Under the pieces are notes generated by a model. The model saw only the letters and a program-made list of their open reading frames with translations. It had not been told where the DNA came from and did no database searches. A DNA stretch of 64,000 nt from assembly GCA_964635375.1 (NCBI GenBank), contig CAZWOU010000014.1:1-64000 (forward strand). The letters are read 5' to 3'. This document shows, piece by piece, positions 44,054 through 54,082 of the stretch. The stretch is from CAZMNY01 sp964635375 (lineage in GTDB: Bacteria > Planctomycetota > Planctomycetia > Pirellulales > Pirellulaceae). Within the stretch, counting starts at the first letter, position 1; each line of letters starts with the position of its first letter. Both the position numbers and the translations under genes were made by a program.

Positions 44054-45025
44054 ATGGATCCACAGCAAGCCTCGGCGTTTCGCGACAACTTCAAGACACT
44101 TCAGGAGCAGATCGAGTCGAGAGTGCTCGGTCAAAGCGAGGCTATTCAGACAGCCCTGCTTGCCTTGTCATGCGGCGGGCACGTGCTTCTGGAAGGCCCC
44201 AGCGGCGTGGGTAAGACATTGATCGTCAAGACACTGGCGCAGTGCGTGTCTCTGTCGTACCGGCGAATCCAATTCACACCCGACTTGACGCCGGCGGACA
44301 TCATCGGCACCTATGTCGTATTGGAAAGTCATGGGCGGCGGAAGTTCGAGTTTCAGCAAGGCCCGCTTTTTGCGAGCGTCGTGTTGGCTGACGAAATCAA
44401 CCGGGCGACTCCAAAGACCCAGTCCGCACTGCTGGAAGGCATGGAGGACGGCGGCGTTTCCGTGGCGAATGAATCGTACGACTTGCCCGACCCATTCTTT
44501 GTCGCGGCCACCCGAGGTGACTCGGACTCCGATGGCGTCTTCCCCTTGCCGGCGGCCCAGCTCGATAGGTTCCACTTTCATGTGAGGTTGGAAACGCCGG
44601 ATGCGGCGGCGCTGGAGCAGATTGTGCTGCAATCCGCTAGCGGGCCTCTCGCGCCGGTAGAGAACGTACTCGATCGCGAGGCAGTCTTGGCGATGCGGGA
44701 GGCGGTTCGAGCGGTGCCTGCATCAGCCGCCGCGGCCCAATGTGCCGCTGCAATTGTCGGCGCCACGCAACCTCAACGTGAGTCGTCGCCCGACGCCTGC
44801 CGCCAATACCTGCAAGTCGGCGTCAGTCCTCGCGCTGGTGCTGCGATGCTGCTTGGAGCCAAGACGCTGGCCTTGTTGGACAATCGGGGCGAACCGACTG
44901 TCAGCGACATCAAGTCGGTCGCGCCGATGGTTTTGAAACATCGCCTCGCCCTTAATTACGATGGCCATGCAGATTCGATCAATCCGGCCGACATCGTTGA
45001 ATCCGTCCTCAATAGTATCGAGTAA
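44054..45025 (+). CDS. MoxR-family AAA+ ATPase
   Basis: A 323-residue MoxR AAA+ ATPase. LLEGPSGVGKTLIVKTLAQ is Walker A, VVLADEINRATPKTQSALLEGM Walker B with the family helix-2 signature, and LPAAQLDRFHFHV the sensor/arginine region. Members act as chaperone-like ATPases for vWA proteins. The frame is open far upstream, but the ATG at 44054 is the first with MoxR-like sequence. DUF58 and two vWA genes follow in the usual order. Confidence 0.92.
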   Translation: MDPQQASAFRDNFKTLQEQIESRVLGQSEAIQTALLALSCGGHVLLEGPSGVGKTLIVKTLAQCVSLSYRRIQFTPDLTPADIIGTYVVLESHGRRKFEFQQGPLFASVVLADEINRATPKTQSALLEGMEDGGVSVANESYDLPDPFFVAATRGDSDSDGVFPLPAAQLDRFHFHVRLETPDAAALEQIVLQSASGPLAPVENVLDREAVLAMREAVRAVPASAAAAQCAAAIVGATQPQRESSPDACRQYLQVGVSPRAGAAMLLGAKTLALLDNRGEPTVSDIKSVAPMVLKHRLALNYDGHADSINPADIVESVLNSIE

Positions 45026-45039
45026 CCCACGCATTCTAT

Positions 45040-45930
45040 ATGTCAGCGCTTGGAAAAAATATTCTGTCGATCTCTCCTTGGTTGCGCCGCCGCGCAGGCG
45101 ACTCGTGGCGTAAACGTTGGCTCAACGAATACCCATCGCCGGCAGTCCAAGCCGCGATCGAGCCGGCTGAGTGCCGGGACTACTGCACCGGGGACGACCT
45201 CAGGCGGGTCGATTGGAATCGCTGCGCTAGGCTGGACGAATTGGTCGTTCAGCAGTACTTCGGCAATGAACTGCGAGCGCTGGACATCTGGATCGACCAC
45301 TCGCGCAGCATGTCGATTGACGGCGGCGCAAAGCTGGACTGGGCCAAGCGATTCGCAGGATTGTTGGCCGTTCAGGCGCTCAATGAGGGCGAATCGGTGG
45401 GGATGTTTCGCGTGGCTTCCGAGACAGCTCGGCTCGGTCCCGTTATTCGGCGCCGCGACGATTTGGTCCGCTTGCTGATTCGGCTCGACGCCAGCACGCC
45501 GGCGAGCGATCCATTGCAACTGGCCCAAGCCGCCCGCTCCTATCTGCGTTTGCGGCGCTGTCCCGCAACGCTCTTGGTGCTCTCCGATTTGTTCGAGCCA
45601 ACGTCGAGCCAACTCGTTCAGGCACTACGCTTGCTGTCGGCCGCCGGCGTTCACGTTTGTTTGCTGCAACTGCATACGCGCGAAGAGGTGAATCCTAGCG
45701 AGTCGGGCCGGTTTCATTGGAAGGAGATCGAGACGCAGGATACGTTGACGACGACGATTCTGGACGCGGACTTAGCGGCCTATCGGCGGGAAGTCGTCCA
45801 CTACCTGCAAGGCGTGAGGCGAGTTTGTCATCGCGCCGGCGCGCTTTGGGCTCGAGTTAGCGTCGACGATAGCTTTGATGAAGTCCTCTCCGTCCTCAGC
45901 CGCACATCGCGGATTGGGAGGACGCAGTGA
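45040..45930 (+). CDS. DUF58 domain protein
   Basis: A 296-residue DUF58 protein. The family motif is CTGDDLRRVDWNRCARLDELVVQQYF, followed by a vWA-like core (DIWIDHSRSMSIDGGAKLD). It is 14 bases after the MoxR gene. DUF58 proteins are standard MoxR partners. The last base pairs overlap the GTG start of the next gene. Confidence 0.9.
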   Translation: MSALGKNILSISPWLRRRAGDSWRKRWLNEYPSPAVQAAIEPAECRDYCTGDDLRRVDWNRCARLDELVVQQYFGNELRALDIWIDHSRSMSIDGGAKLDWAKRFAGLLAVQALNEGESVGMFRVASETARLGPVIRRRDDLVRLLIRLDASTPASDPLQLAQAARSYLRLRRCPATLLVLSDLFEPTSSQLVQALRLLSAAGVHVCLLQLHTREEVNPSESGRFHWKEIETQDTLTTTILDADLAAYRREVVHYLQGVRRVCHRAGALWARVSVDDSFDEVLSVLSRTSRIGRTQ

Positions 45931-47198
45931 ACTTGAGGAATCCTCAGTCGCTGGCTTGGATCTTGGCCGTCCTCGCGATTTGCCTGATCTACGCCATTCG
46001 CGGCAGGAGACGCGTGCAGGGCACGGCAACTTTGTTTCTCTGGCGTCGCGCGCTTGCCCACCGCTCGTCGTGGAGTCGGTTTCGACCCTGGGTCGCCGCC
46101 GCTTGGCGGTCGCTGATCGTTGTCTTTCTGGCGGTCGGTTTGGCGATGCCGATGTTAGGACCAAAGCAAATCGAGGAACGTTCGTTCGTGTTTGTTCTGG
46201 ACGGCACGGCGAGCATGCAAGCCACGGATGTGGCGCCCTCGCGATTCGAGCAGGCGAAATCAGATATTCTCGCCCTTGCAGGCAATCTCGGTTCGAGTGA
46301 TCGCGCCGCTCTAATCGTTGTCGGCGTGGAGCCCCACGTTGCGCACCGACTCACCAATCAGCGAGCCGATTTCTTGGCCGCAGTCAAGTCGGCCAAGCCC
46401 TGCGACGCGAGCGGAGATGCTCGGCGTGGAATCGGCATGGCGAAAGACCTGATGGGCGCCGCCAACCCGGCTCGAGTGATCGTATTTACCGATTCGAACA
46501 TCGATGACGAAGGTGATGAGCGGGTTGAAGTGAAATCGATTGGCGGTGAGGCTCGGAATGTCGGCTTTACGTCGATCGCTTCGCGACCTCCAGCAGAAGC
46601 GGAATCCGATCAGCGAGTGGTTGTCGTCCACTTGCAGTCCTTTGGCGCCGACCCGGTCGCGTCCGTGACGGTTCGATGGCGGAATGATGGTGAGTCGATC
46701 GATGAGACTGAGGTGCCGTTGGTCGATGGCAAAGCCACGATTCAAAAGGAAGTTACGGGCAACTTGATTGAGGTTGAGATTTCCGAAGGAGATCACCTGG
46801 CGCTCGACAATCACGCGGCGATCGACCTTGTCGGTTTGAGTGGCGTTGATTTCGGCCAGGCGACCAACGGCAATGTTCACGTCGACTCGCAGGAAGCGAG
46901 CAAGATGCGAGCGCCGGACGCAACGGTGCATGGCGTCGCTGTTGGACAAAGCGTTTTCGGACCACTCGACCAACACGGCCCTTGGCGTTGGAGCGGCCCC
47001 GATGGCAAATCTCACACGTGGCATGCAAACCTGGTGTCCGCTGCCGAGAGCAATATCGCCCAACCGACGACCGCTCGTTCGATCCGTATTGAGCCGGCGC
47101 GATTGCCGGCCAAGCTCATCCACAATTGGTTTTTGGCGATTGCCGTCTTGCTGTGGGTGAGCGAGTCGCTCGCCTGTGCGCTGGGGGGCACCGAATAA
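45927..47198 (+). CDS. BatA-like membrane vWA protein
   Basis: A 423-residue protein with N-terminal hydrophobic segments (LAWILAVLAICLIYAI, LIVVFLAVGLAMPML), then a vWA domain whose metal site appears as VLDGTASMQATD. A C-terminal hydrophobic segment (WFLAIAVLLWVSESLACAL) completes a membrane topology like the BatA/aerotolerance-type proteins. It begins with GTG in an overlap with the DUF58 stop. It probably works with MoxR and the neighbouring vWA protein. Confidence 0.84.
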   Translation: MNLRNPQSLAWILAVLAICLIYAIRGRRRVQGTATLFLWRRALAHRSSWSRFRPWVAAAWRSLIVVFLAVGLAMPMLGPKQIEERSFVFVLDGTASMQATDVAPSRFEQAKSDILALAGNLGSSDRAALIVVGVEPHVAHRLTNQRADFLAAVKSAKPCDASGDARRGIGMAKDLMGAANPARVIVFTDSNIDDEGDERVEVKSIGGEARNVGFTSIASRPPAEAESDQRVVVVHLQSFGADPVASVTVRWRNDGESIDETEVPLVDGKATIQKEVTGNLIEVEISEGDHLALDNHAAIDLVGLSGVDFGQATNGNVHVDSQEASKMRAPDATVHGVAVGQSVFGPLDQHGPWRWSGPDGKSHTWHANLVSAAESNIAQPTTARSIRIEPARLPAKLIHNWFLAIAVLLWVSESLACALGGTE

Positions 47199-47199
47199 C

Positions 47200-49641
47200 A
47201 TGGAACTCTCCTTGCTCGCGCCCTTGCGGCTCGCCATCCTTGTGCCTTTGCTCGCCGTCATCGGGCTCTGCTGGCTGCGGTCCTCGCTCCCCCGGCGGAG
47301 TTGGACGGCCATGACGCAGTTGCTAATGGCTGGCGTGTTGACTATCGCTCTGGCCGACATCGTCACTTCTTCGGTTGATCAAATGAGCCGCGGCGACTCG
47401 ACAGTCTTCGTCCAGGATGCGAGCGATAGCATGAACGCCACGCCTGCATTCGCAACGGACGTTGACGCCGACGCTTCGGTTTCGTTCAAAGCATCCGCCT
47501 TAGTCGGTTCGAGTGAAACTGGGGGCGACTTGGACGATGGCAGCGACTTGGCGATAGGCGTCGTGGCGGGGGCAAGCCAGGGTGCCTCGTCCGTGCTGCT
47601 CAGGTCGGACGGTCGAGAGACGAGTGGCAGTCTTCTGGCTGCGGTAAAGAACCTGGACAGTCCCCTGTTTGCCTTCGCTCCGCCCAAGCTCAACGACATG
47701 CGAATCGTCAACGTCCAGACGACGCCGAACCGTCCAGATCGCTCAATAGACTTGACGATCATCGTCGAATCGAATGTGGCTGCAGAGGCGACGTTGACGA
47801 TCCAGGTTGATAAGAAACCGACAGAATTGCCTGTCTCGGTCTCGCCGGGACTCAATAGCTTCGTGTCCTCGTCCCCGGCTTTGGGACGCGATCGGGCGAC
47901 GATTGAGGTCGAGTTGGCGAGCGAGGCTGATGGGGAGAGTCGGAATAACCGATTCCGCGCTGATTGGCGTTCTTCTCTTCGGGCGAAAGTCGCCATCGTC
48001 CATTCAGTTCCCGCGCAACGAGCAGCGCTCGACGCCGAACTGAGCAGGTTGGGCCTGCAACCCATAGGCTGGTCCGTGGATGACGTTGTGGAGGAGAAAC
48101 TGAAGGCGATCGATTGCCTTGTGCTGTTGTCGGATGCAGCAAAACTGAATGCACGGCAGCAGAAGACGGTCGAACAGTTCGCGGCCCAAGGGGGCGGCGT
48201 AGTTGTCGTTGGCGGAGCCAGCGTTTACGGCGCGGAGGCTCTGCAAGCGTCACAATGGAAGTCCTGGCTTCCTGTAAGCGAATCGACTTCGACTCAGAAA
48301 ACTTCACGCCCTTCGTTCGCCATGGTGTTGGTCATCGACAAGTCGGAATCGATGCAATACGAGAACCGGCTGAACATGGCCAAACAGGCTGCGCGGCAGG
48401 CGGTCGAGTTGCTCGACCAGGCGGACCAAGTTGGCGTACTCGCGTTTGGGACGAGCTCGAAGTGGGTCAGTGAGATCGCCCCAAGCGGCGACAAGAAGAC
48501 GCTGTTGTCGCGAATTGCCGAGTTGCAAGTTGAGGGCGAGACGAATATGTATCCCGCGATCGAGCGCGCTCAACTGGCGTTGGAGCAGGTTGACGTCGAG
48601 CACAAGAACTTGATTCTCTTGACTGATGGCATTTCCTCACCGGGGGACTTTGGGGAAGTCGCACAGCGGCTGAAGTCGAGCGGGATCTCGGTCGCGACGG
48701 TTTCCGTCAGCACTGGCGCAGAGCAACTCGTGCTCAAGGATATTGCTCGAATCGCTTCTGGTCGCCATTACCACTGCGACGATCCGAACGAACTTCCCAA
48801 CGTACTGGTTCGAGCGGCTCGCCAAGCTGTCGCGAAGATCGGTCCCAATCGGTTTTCGGTGTTCGAGTTGGAGGGTGGATTCGAAAATGTCCCGATGCAG
48901 TCCTCGCCCCCGCTGACCGGAGTCGTTGAGACCAGCCCCAAGGACGACACGGTTCTGGCCTACCTCACGGACGACGGCCAGCCGCTGATCGTCTGGCGGA
49001 AACACGAAGCGGGCACCGTGGCGTCTATCGTCTGCGACAGTGACTCATTACTGAACGCCGAATGGACAAAATGGCCCGGGTTTGAATCATTTTGGAGGGC
49101 GGTTGTTTCCACGGTTGAGCGTGAACCAGCCCAGGACCCAATTACGATTGGCGGCCGTTTCCACGGATCTCGGTTTGAGCTCCGAATCGACTTGGTCGAC
49201 GGGCAACGTTGGGACTCAAACGCCTCGGTGTCGGTGGTTCTCGATTCTGCGGGGTCCAATCCCATTCCAGCGCCTTTGTCCGCGCCGGGCCATTATGTCG
49301 CGACACTGCCCTTCGCGTCCGGCAATCCGTCGATCACTGGCGAAGTCATCGTTCGCCGCGGAACGCTGGAACTGCGACGAAACTGGCGGTTCTACGAAAA
49401 CTACGGCGCTGAATTTCGGCACGTGGGAGCCGACTTAGAATTGTTGCGGTCAGCGGCCTTGGCGAGCCGAGGCGCGATGATCGAATCGTTGGCGGACGTT
49501 CCCGAAACAGCGATAGAAACGGAGACCAGCACGGTTTCGCTTAGCCGAGCTCTTTGGTGCTGGCTAGTCGTCATTGCCATCGTCTTGCTTGTGGCTGAGA
49601 CTTTCCAGCGGCGTTGGACTCGGCGTTTCGGCGTGCTTTAG
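47200..49641 (+). CDS. Large vWA membrane protein with GATase-like segment
   Basis: An 813-residue protein. The ATG at 47200 is one base after the preceding TAA. After N-terminal hydrophobic segments there is a glutamine-amidotransferase-like fold segment (FAAQGGGVVVVGGASVYG, about residue 330), then a vWA domain with the MIDAS motif VIDKSESMQYENR and TNMYPAIERAQLAL, and a C-terminal helix (WCWLVVIAIVLLVAETF). This is the standard last member of planctomycete MoxR-DUF58-vWA operons. Function unproven; probable envelope role. Confidence 0.86.
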   Translation: MELSLLAPLRLAILVPLLAVIGLCWLRSSLPRRSWTAMTQLLMAGVLTIALADIVTSSVDQMSRGDSTVFVQDASDSMNATPAFATDVDADASVSFKASALVGSSETGGDLDDGSDLAIGVVAGASQGASSVLLRSDGRETSGSLLAAVKNLDSPLFAFAPPKLNDMRIVNVQTTPNRPDRSIDLTIIVESNVAAEATLTIQVDKKPTELPVSVSPGLNSFVSSSPALGRDRATIEVELASEADGESRNNRFRADWRSSLRAKVAIVHSVPAQRAALDAELSRLGLQPIGWSVDDVVEEKLKAIDCLVLLSDAAKLNARQQKTVEQFAAQGGGVVVVGGASVYGAEALQASQWKSWLPVSESTSTQKTSRPSFAMVLVIDKSESMQYENRLNMAKQAARQAVELLDQADQVGVLAFGTSSKWVSEIAPSGDKKTLLSRIAELQVEGETNMYPAIERAQLALEQVDVEHKNLILLTDGISSPGDFGEVAQRLKSSGISVATVSVSTGAEQLVLKDIARIASGRHYHCDDPNELPNVLVRAARQAVAKIGPNRFSVFELEGGFENVPMQSSPPLTGVVETSPKDDTVLAYLTDDGQPLIVWRKHEAGTVASIVCDSDSLLNAEWTKWPGFESFWRAVVSTVEREPAQDPITIGGRFHGSRFELRIDLVDGQRWDSNASVSVVLDSAGSNPIPAPLSAPGHYVATLPFASGNPSITGEVIVRRGTLELRRNWRFYENYGAEFRHVGADLELLRSAALASRGAMIESLADVPETAIETETSTVSLSRALWCWLVVIAIVLLVAETFQRRWTRRFGVL

Positions 49642-49832
49642 AGGCCTGTTGAGGGCTTGCCTCGCCCCGCCTGCGTCGGTCATGATAGAGCTTGATGGCC
49701 TTCCGGGGGGTTCGTTCGAATTCCCCATCGCCCATTTTGGTCGGGAGTCCCCGCAGCGTTCTCACCGGCAGTCTCGTCGGCGGGATCCGGACGATCGAGA
49801 TTCGTTTGAATCGGCATACAGAAGATTGAATT

Positions 49833-52589
49833 ATGTCGTGGCCTTTGATTTCCGACTTCAGCCGCATGATTCGCAACCCCGCGGTCGCGTTCAAAGATCC
49901 CGATTTGAAGGCCTGCGAAGTTGAAGTTGATCACCTTGGCCAACCCCGGCCTCGTTCCGGAAACTTCGCCACGGTGTACCGCGGCTTTTGCGCAGACGGC
50001 AGTGAAGTCGCGATACGCGTTTTTAACCGCCGCGCGGACGAGCGGCGCGAACGCTACGCCGCTTGCAGTCGCTTTTTCAAAGATCATCCCCTGCACTGCA
50101 TGTTGCCGTTCGACTACACCGAGAAGGGCGTGCGTTCCGCGTCGGACGGAAAGATGTACCCGCTAGTCACAATGGATTGGGTTGACGGGCTGACGCTGTT
50201 TGAATGGACGCGGGCCCGCTGTAAGGAAGACTACGGCGAAGCGCTGCGGATTGGGGCTGATGTCTGGCTCCAATTGGTGACGGAACTCCGTGAAGCCGGT
50301 GTGGCCCACGGAGATTTGCAGCACGGCAATGTGATGGTCACGCGTGACGGGCACTTCAAGCTGGTTGACTATGATTGCCTGGCGGTCCCTGAGTTGATGG
50401 GCAGGACCAACTTGGAGATCGGTTTGCCGCCCTACCAACATCCTCAGCGAAATGGGGAGACCGTGCTCTGCGCGGACCTGGACAACTTCTCGGCGCTGTT
50501 GATCTACACAGCATTACGGGCGCTTGCGGCCCAGCCGATGCTGTGGTTTGAACACGTCGAGACGCCAGCCTATGACAAGCTTCTTTTTCGACCAGAAGAC
50601 TTCCAACAGCCGGACCAGTCGCGGCTCTATGCCGATCTGCTGAGATCGCCGGATCCGATTGTTCGCGGTCTCGCCCACAATCTGTTTCAGTTTGCAGCCG
50701 CCCCGACCGATCAAACGCCCGCTGTTGATGATGTGCTCTTGTGGTCTAGTTCGCTCACGGAGTTGATTCAAAATGGCGACTGGGATCGAGTCGTCCTGCG
50801 AGTCGAGCGGTTGAGGCCAGGGGAGCAGGTCCCAGCCGAGTACCAAGCTCATATTGCCTCGGCCAGGCAGCGAGTTGACGTCCGCAAAGCGATGCAAGAG
50901 GCGTTTGATGAAGGCAATGAAACGGAACTTGCCAGGTTGTACCAACCCGCCATGCTGCAAGGTTACGCAGCTGCCGCGGACATCGCCGAAAAAGCCAGCA
51001 AGGCCGACCAGGTCGCCCATGCGGTTGAAGTGCTCAAATCGTCACTCGCATTGAAATGTTGGGATGCTTTTAGACAGACATGGAAGGAGAGCGAAGGTAT
51101 CTTGGCCGGCCGACCGAGCGGCGAGCCCCTGCGGCACGAATACCAACAATTGGAGGCGGTCTCAAAACTGCGGACGTTGCTTGGCGACCCCGCTTCCGAC
51201 GACGACAAAGTGCTTTCCATTTGGCGGCTGATTCGCGCTGCTGGAGGCCACGAGACGGTGGCTCAGCTCAAACCGCAAGTTGAGAAGCGCGCCGCGCGGC
51301 AACGGTTCTACAACGCTTGGGAAGCGGTCATGAAACGAAGTCACGGTAGTCCCTCGCTGAAGGTAGACAAACTGATGATTGCCTCTTGGGTCGCTCAGCA
51401 CTTTGACGGGTGGCCCAAAGCTGAAGCAACACGCCCCGACTACGACGCCGCCCTAGCTCGAGTTGCTCAGTTCGAGCGTTTTCAAAGCTTGGCGGACGAG
51501 TCGGGTGAGGAAGCCGAAAAGAGCATGCTGGGTGTGGCCGAACAGCTGACTCACGGATACCACCCGCTCGTCGAAGAGCGCGCCAAGGCCGTGCTACAGC
51601 GAGCTAAAGCCCACGAAAAATTCGCTCGCCGCGTGTCGAGTGCAAAGACCGAAGAGCAGATCATCGACATTTGGCGCCGACTCAAGGAATCGGGCGAGGC
51701 CCAACATGCAGGCGCGGGGCTGCGAGCTCGCTATGAGCTGGCGAAAAAGCGGATCCCCTTGCTCAAGACTATCAAAGGGCTCGCATCCCTACCGCCGGAC
51801 GCCGCGGACAAGGGCCTGTTGGATGTGTGGAACGACGAACTGTTCGAGGACTGTCGTGAAGCCGATGCATGGCGCGAGCGTTACGCGGCCGCACTCGAGC
51901 GTTCGCGTATCTTCACGCGAATCGAGGAGGCTTTGGAGACGGGCGATTCGGAGGCCGCGCGCCGGCTGACAACCGCCTCTTGCCTCGACGGCTTCGCTCT
52001 TCCTCAAGCAACTCGCGAAAAACTGAGGCAAGCCGAGGACGAAGTCGCCCAGCAAGCGGTTCGACAGAAGAACGACCTCTTGGAAGCACTGCTGGGCAAC
52101 GACCGTAAGCGATTCATCGGGCAATTCGATCTGGGCTTGTTGCGTGAAATCTGCGCGAAGTCGCCGCACCATGAGCATATTGTTGAGACCTGGACGCGAG
52201 CTGAACTGGCACCGGTCTTTGTCGCTTCCCTGCAACCGTTAGGTGTCGACCAACTAGAGAGTGGCGGTTTTCACGCCGCCTGGGAATGGCCGGAGAAATT
52301 CGCTGCGGTGCGGATTCGAATCATCGTCTGCAGCAAACAACCGGACGACAAGACTCGGATCGATACCGTCGATTCGGCGTACGCAGCAATGGTCTATCGG
52401 AAAGGATGGCTGGCGGACAACAAGGGACATTCGATCGCCTTCAACGAAGACTGGGCGGACCACTATGTCGCCCTCTGGGGCGTATTCGACTTGGGGTTTC
52501 AAAAGATCTATACGCCCTGCGTCCCTCTGGGCCAACTCAGTTTGCCAAAGAAGACGCGTGGCTGGAACCCGTTCCGTCGAGGCGAGTGA
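49833..52589 (+). CDS. Protein-kinase-like protein with long repeat tail
   Basis: A 918-residue protein whose first ~290 residues form a eukaryotic-type kinase fold. The glycine loop appears as SGNFATVYRG, the VAIK lysine position is Arg (EVAIRVF), the catalytic loop is AHGDLQHGNVMV, and the metal loop reads LVDYDCL instead of DFG. YQHPQRNGETV and DNFSALLIYTALRALA match a kinase family associated with TerY-type vWA and PP2C proteins. The rest is helical with repeats such as VLSIWRLIRAAGG, IIDIWRRLKESGE and LLDVWNDELFED. Activity is uncertain given the substituted residues. Confidence 0.8.
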   Translation: MSWPLISDFSRMIRNPAVAFKDPDLKACEVEVDHLGQPRPRSGNFATVYRGFCADGSEVAIRVFNRRADERRERYAACSRFFKDHPLHCMLPFDYTEKGVRSASDGKMYPLVTMDWVDGLTLFEWTRARCKEDYGEALRIGADVWLQLVTELREAGVAHGDLQHGNVMVTRDGHFKLVDYDCLAVPELMGRTNLEIGLPPYQHPQRNGETVLCADLDNFSALLIYTALRALAAQPMLWFEHVETPAYDKLLFRPEDFQQPDQSRLYADLLRSPDPIVRGLAHNLFQFAAAPTDQTPAVDDVLLWSSSLTELIQNGDWDRVVLRVERLRPGEQVPAEYQAHIASARQRVDVRKAMQEAFDEGNETELARLYQPAMLQGYAAAADIAEKASKADQVAHAVEVLKSSLALKCWDAFRQTWKESEGILAGRPSGEPLRHEYQQLEAVSKLRTLLGDPASDDDKVLSIWRLIRAAGGHETVAQLKPQVEKRAARQRFYNAWEAVMKRSHGSPSLKVDKLMIASWVAQHFDGWPKAEATRPDYDAALARVAQFERFQSLADESGEEAEKSMLGVAEQLTHGYHPLVEERAKAVLQRAKAHEKFARRVSSAKTEEQIIDIWRRLKESGEAQHAGAGLRARYELAKKRIPLLKTIKGLASLPPDAADKGLLDVWNDELFEDCREADAWRERYAAALERSRIFTRIEEALETGDSEAARRLTTASCLDGFALPQATREKLRQAEDEVAQQAVRQKNDLLEALLGNDRKRFIGQFDLGLLREICAKSPHHEHIVETWTRAELAPVFVASLQPLGVDQLESGGFHAAWEWPEKFAAVRIRIIVCSKQPDDKTRIDTVDSAYAAMVYRKGWLADNKGHSIAFNEDWADHYVALWGVFDLGFQKIYTPCVPLGQLSLPKKTRGWNPFRRGE

Positions 52590-52664
52590 GCCGCGCACGC
52601 AGCAAGCAACTAGCCGCCTGGAAGCTCCCGACATTCGCAAGCACCTCGCTGCCTCTCCGCCTCG

Positions 52665-53762
52665 TTACTTTGCGAACGGCCATCCGGGCAACTCGCCGCA
52701 AGCTTGCAGGCCGAGGACGGCGAACGCCGTACCGAAGTTGCTCATATAATGGCGGCTGTCTTTGGTTGGCGACGCGGTGTACCACTTCCCGCTGGCTCGC
52801 TGGTTTGACTTCAACCAACGAACGCCCTGCCGAAGGCGAACGTCATTGGCCGGCAAGCCGAGTTCCCGGCAGACCACGATTGCGAATCCTGTGCCATAGG
52901 CGTCGCTTGTTTCTAGGTCAGGCGTTAGGTCGTCCTTTCGCTTGAAAGCGTCCCAAGTGGAGAACATTTGCGGCGTGGCCCAACCGCCATCGGGACGCTG
53001 TGTGTCGAGTAGTTCTTTGAGCACGGATTCGCGTTCGGAATCCGTCATCAGCCCCGCCACTCGCACTGACGCCCAAGCCAACATGACTCGGTGATGAAAT
53101 GAGAGTGGCGGATTTGCTTTGAAGAACTTCCGAATACGCTGCAGCCCCTCCTTTGCTTCCGTTGACTTGGCGTAGTCCTCTGGCGCGATGCCAACCGTCA
53201 CGGCCGCCAGAGTCGCCCCGTAATGTGAGTCCGACTCCATGGGCGGCCAACCGCAAAGCAGCCATTTCCAGTCGCCGGCCTCCCTTTGCGTCTTCCACAT
53301 GATCTCAAGCGCCTTCCGCGTTGTCGGCTCCAATCGTCCGCTCGTCTGAGCATCATTCCAAGCGAGCCCCGCCGCGACAACTACCGCGTAGACACCCTGA
53401 CGCGGCAGCGAATCACTCCAGCGTTTCGTGACGTACTCTTCATAGAACTTGCGGACCTCTCCCGATTCGGCGGCTACATCACCAAGCGCTGGGCGAGCAA
53501 AGAGGTGTCCCATGTTCGTGTGGCAAGCGGCGCACTTTCGGCTCTTCTGCCAATGCAGCGACGCCGTGTCCATGTACCGAGCTGCGGCGGCCGGCGAAAA
53601 CGATTTCGCCAGCGGTTCATCGCCGCTGATCTTGCCCGGATCCTTGACCGTTGCCAGCTTCACCGGCTCCGCCGCCGCGACATTCGACCCCAGTGAGAAG
53701 AGCCAGAAGGTGAGTAAACAACAAAACAGCAACCGCGCGAACGGCATGGCGAGAGGTGTCAT
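52665..53762 (-). CDS. Squalene-cyclase-like protein with CxxCH motif
   Basis: A 365-residue secreted protein with a signal segment ending about SNVAAAEP; the ATG at 53762 has a GGAG nine bases upstream. The core has alpha/alpha-toroid repeats like squalene-hopene/prenyltransferase proteins (QRPDGGWATPQMF, GVRWLKSNQRASGKW). An early RKCAACHTNMGH motif could bind haem c or another metal. The cyclase acid motif DxDD is not evident, so terpene cyclisation is doubtful. It converges with the kinase-like gene. Confidence 0.78.
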   Translation of the reverse strand: MTPLAMPFARLLFCCLLTFWLFSLGSNVAAAEPVKLATVKDPGKISGDEPLAKSFSPAAAARYMDTASLHWQKSRKCAACHTNMGHLFARPALGDVAAESGEVRKFYEEYVTKRWSDSLPRQGVYAVVVAAGLAWNDAQTSGRLEPTTRKALEIMWKTQREAGDWKWLLCGWPPMESDSHYGATLAAVTVGIAPEDYAKSTEAKEGLQRIRKFFKANPPLSFHHRVMLAWASVRVAGLMTDSERESVLKELLDTQRPDGGWATPQMFSTWDAFKRKDDLTPDLETSDAYGTGFAIVVCRELGLPANDVRLRQGVRWLKSNQRASGKWYTASPTKDSRHYMSNFGTAFAVLGLQACGELPGWPFAK

Positions 53763-53984
53763 CGAGAAGGGCTCCGGGTGAGGGTGGCGTTGCCAGCTTA
53801 GCATGAGTATACCGCGATTGCGGCTTCAATCGAATCTTAGGCTCCCAGAAGCGGCCCGCACCGGATGTGCCCTGCGGGCGGACGGATCCGGATCCCAACC
53901 GTGATGAATTGATATGCCGTGCGTGGGGCGGACCCGAATGTGCCATTCGCGAATCGGTATGCCGTGCCGCGGCCAATGAACCAG

Positions 53985-54059
53985 AACCAGGGCGTCGCTA
54001 CGCGGCTGAGGCCGCGGGCGCTTTACCCTGGGCTGACACAGGGACGACCCTTCGGGCCT
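53985..54059. repeat. Left 75-bp terminal inverted repeat of RAYT element
   Basis: This 75-base sequence is the exact reverse complement of 54577-54651. It contains a shorter palindrome around CGGCTGAGGCCG. It marks one end of the mobile element carrying the transposase. Confidence 0.85.
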
Positions 54060-54082
54060 GAACAACGTTGTGTGAAGAGTTG

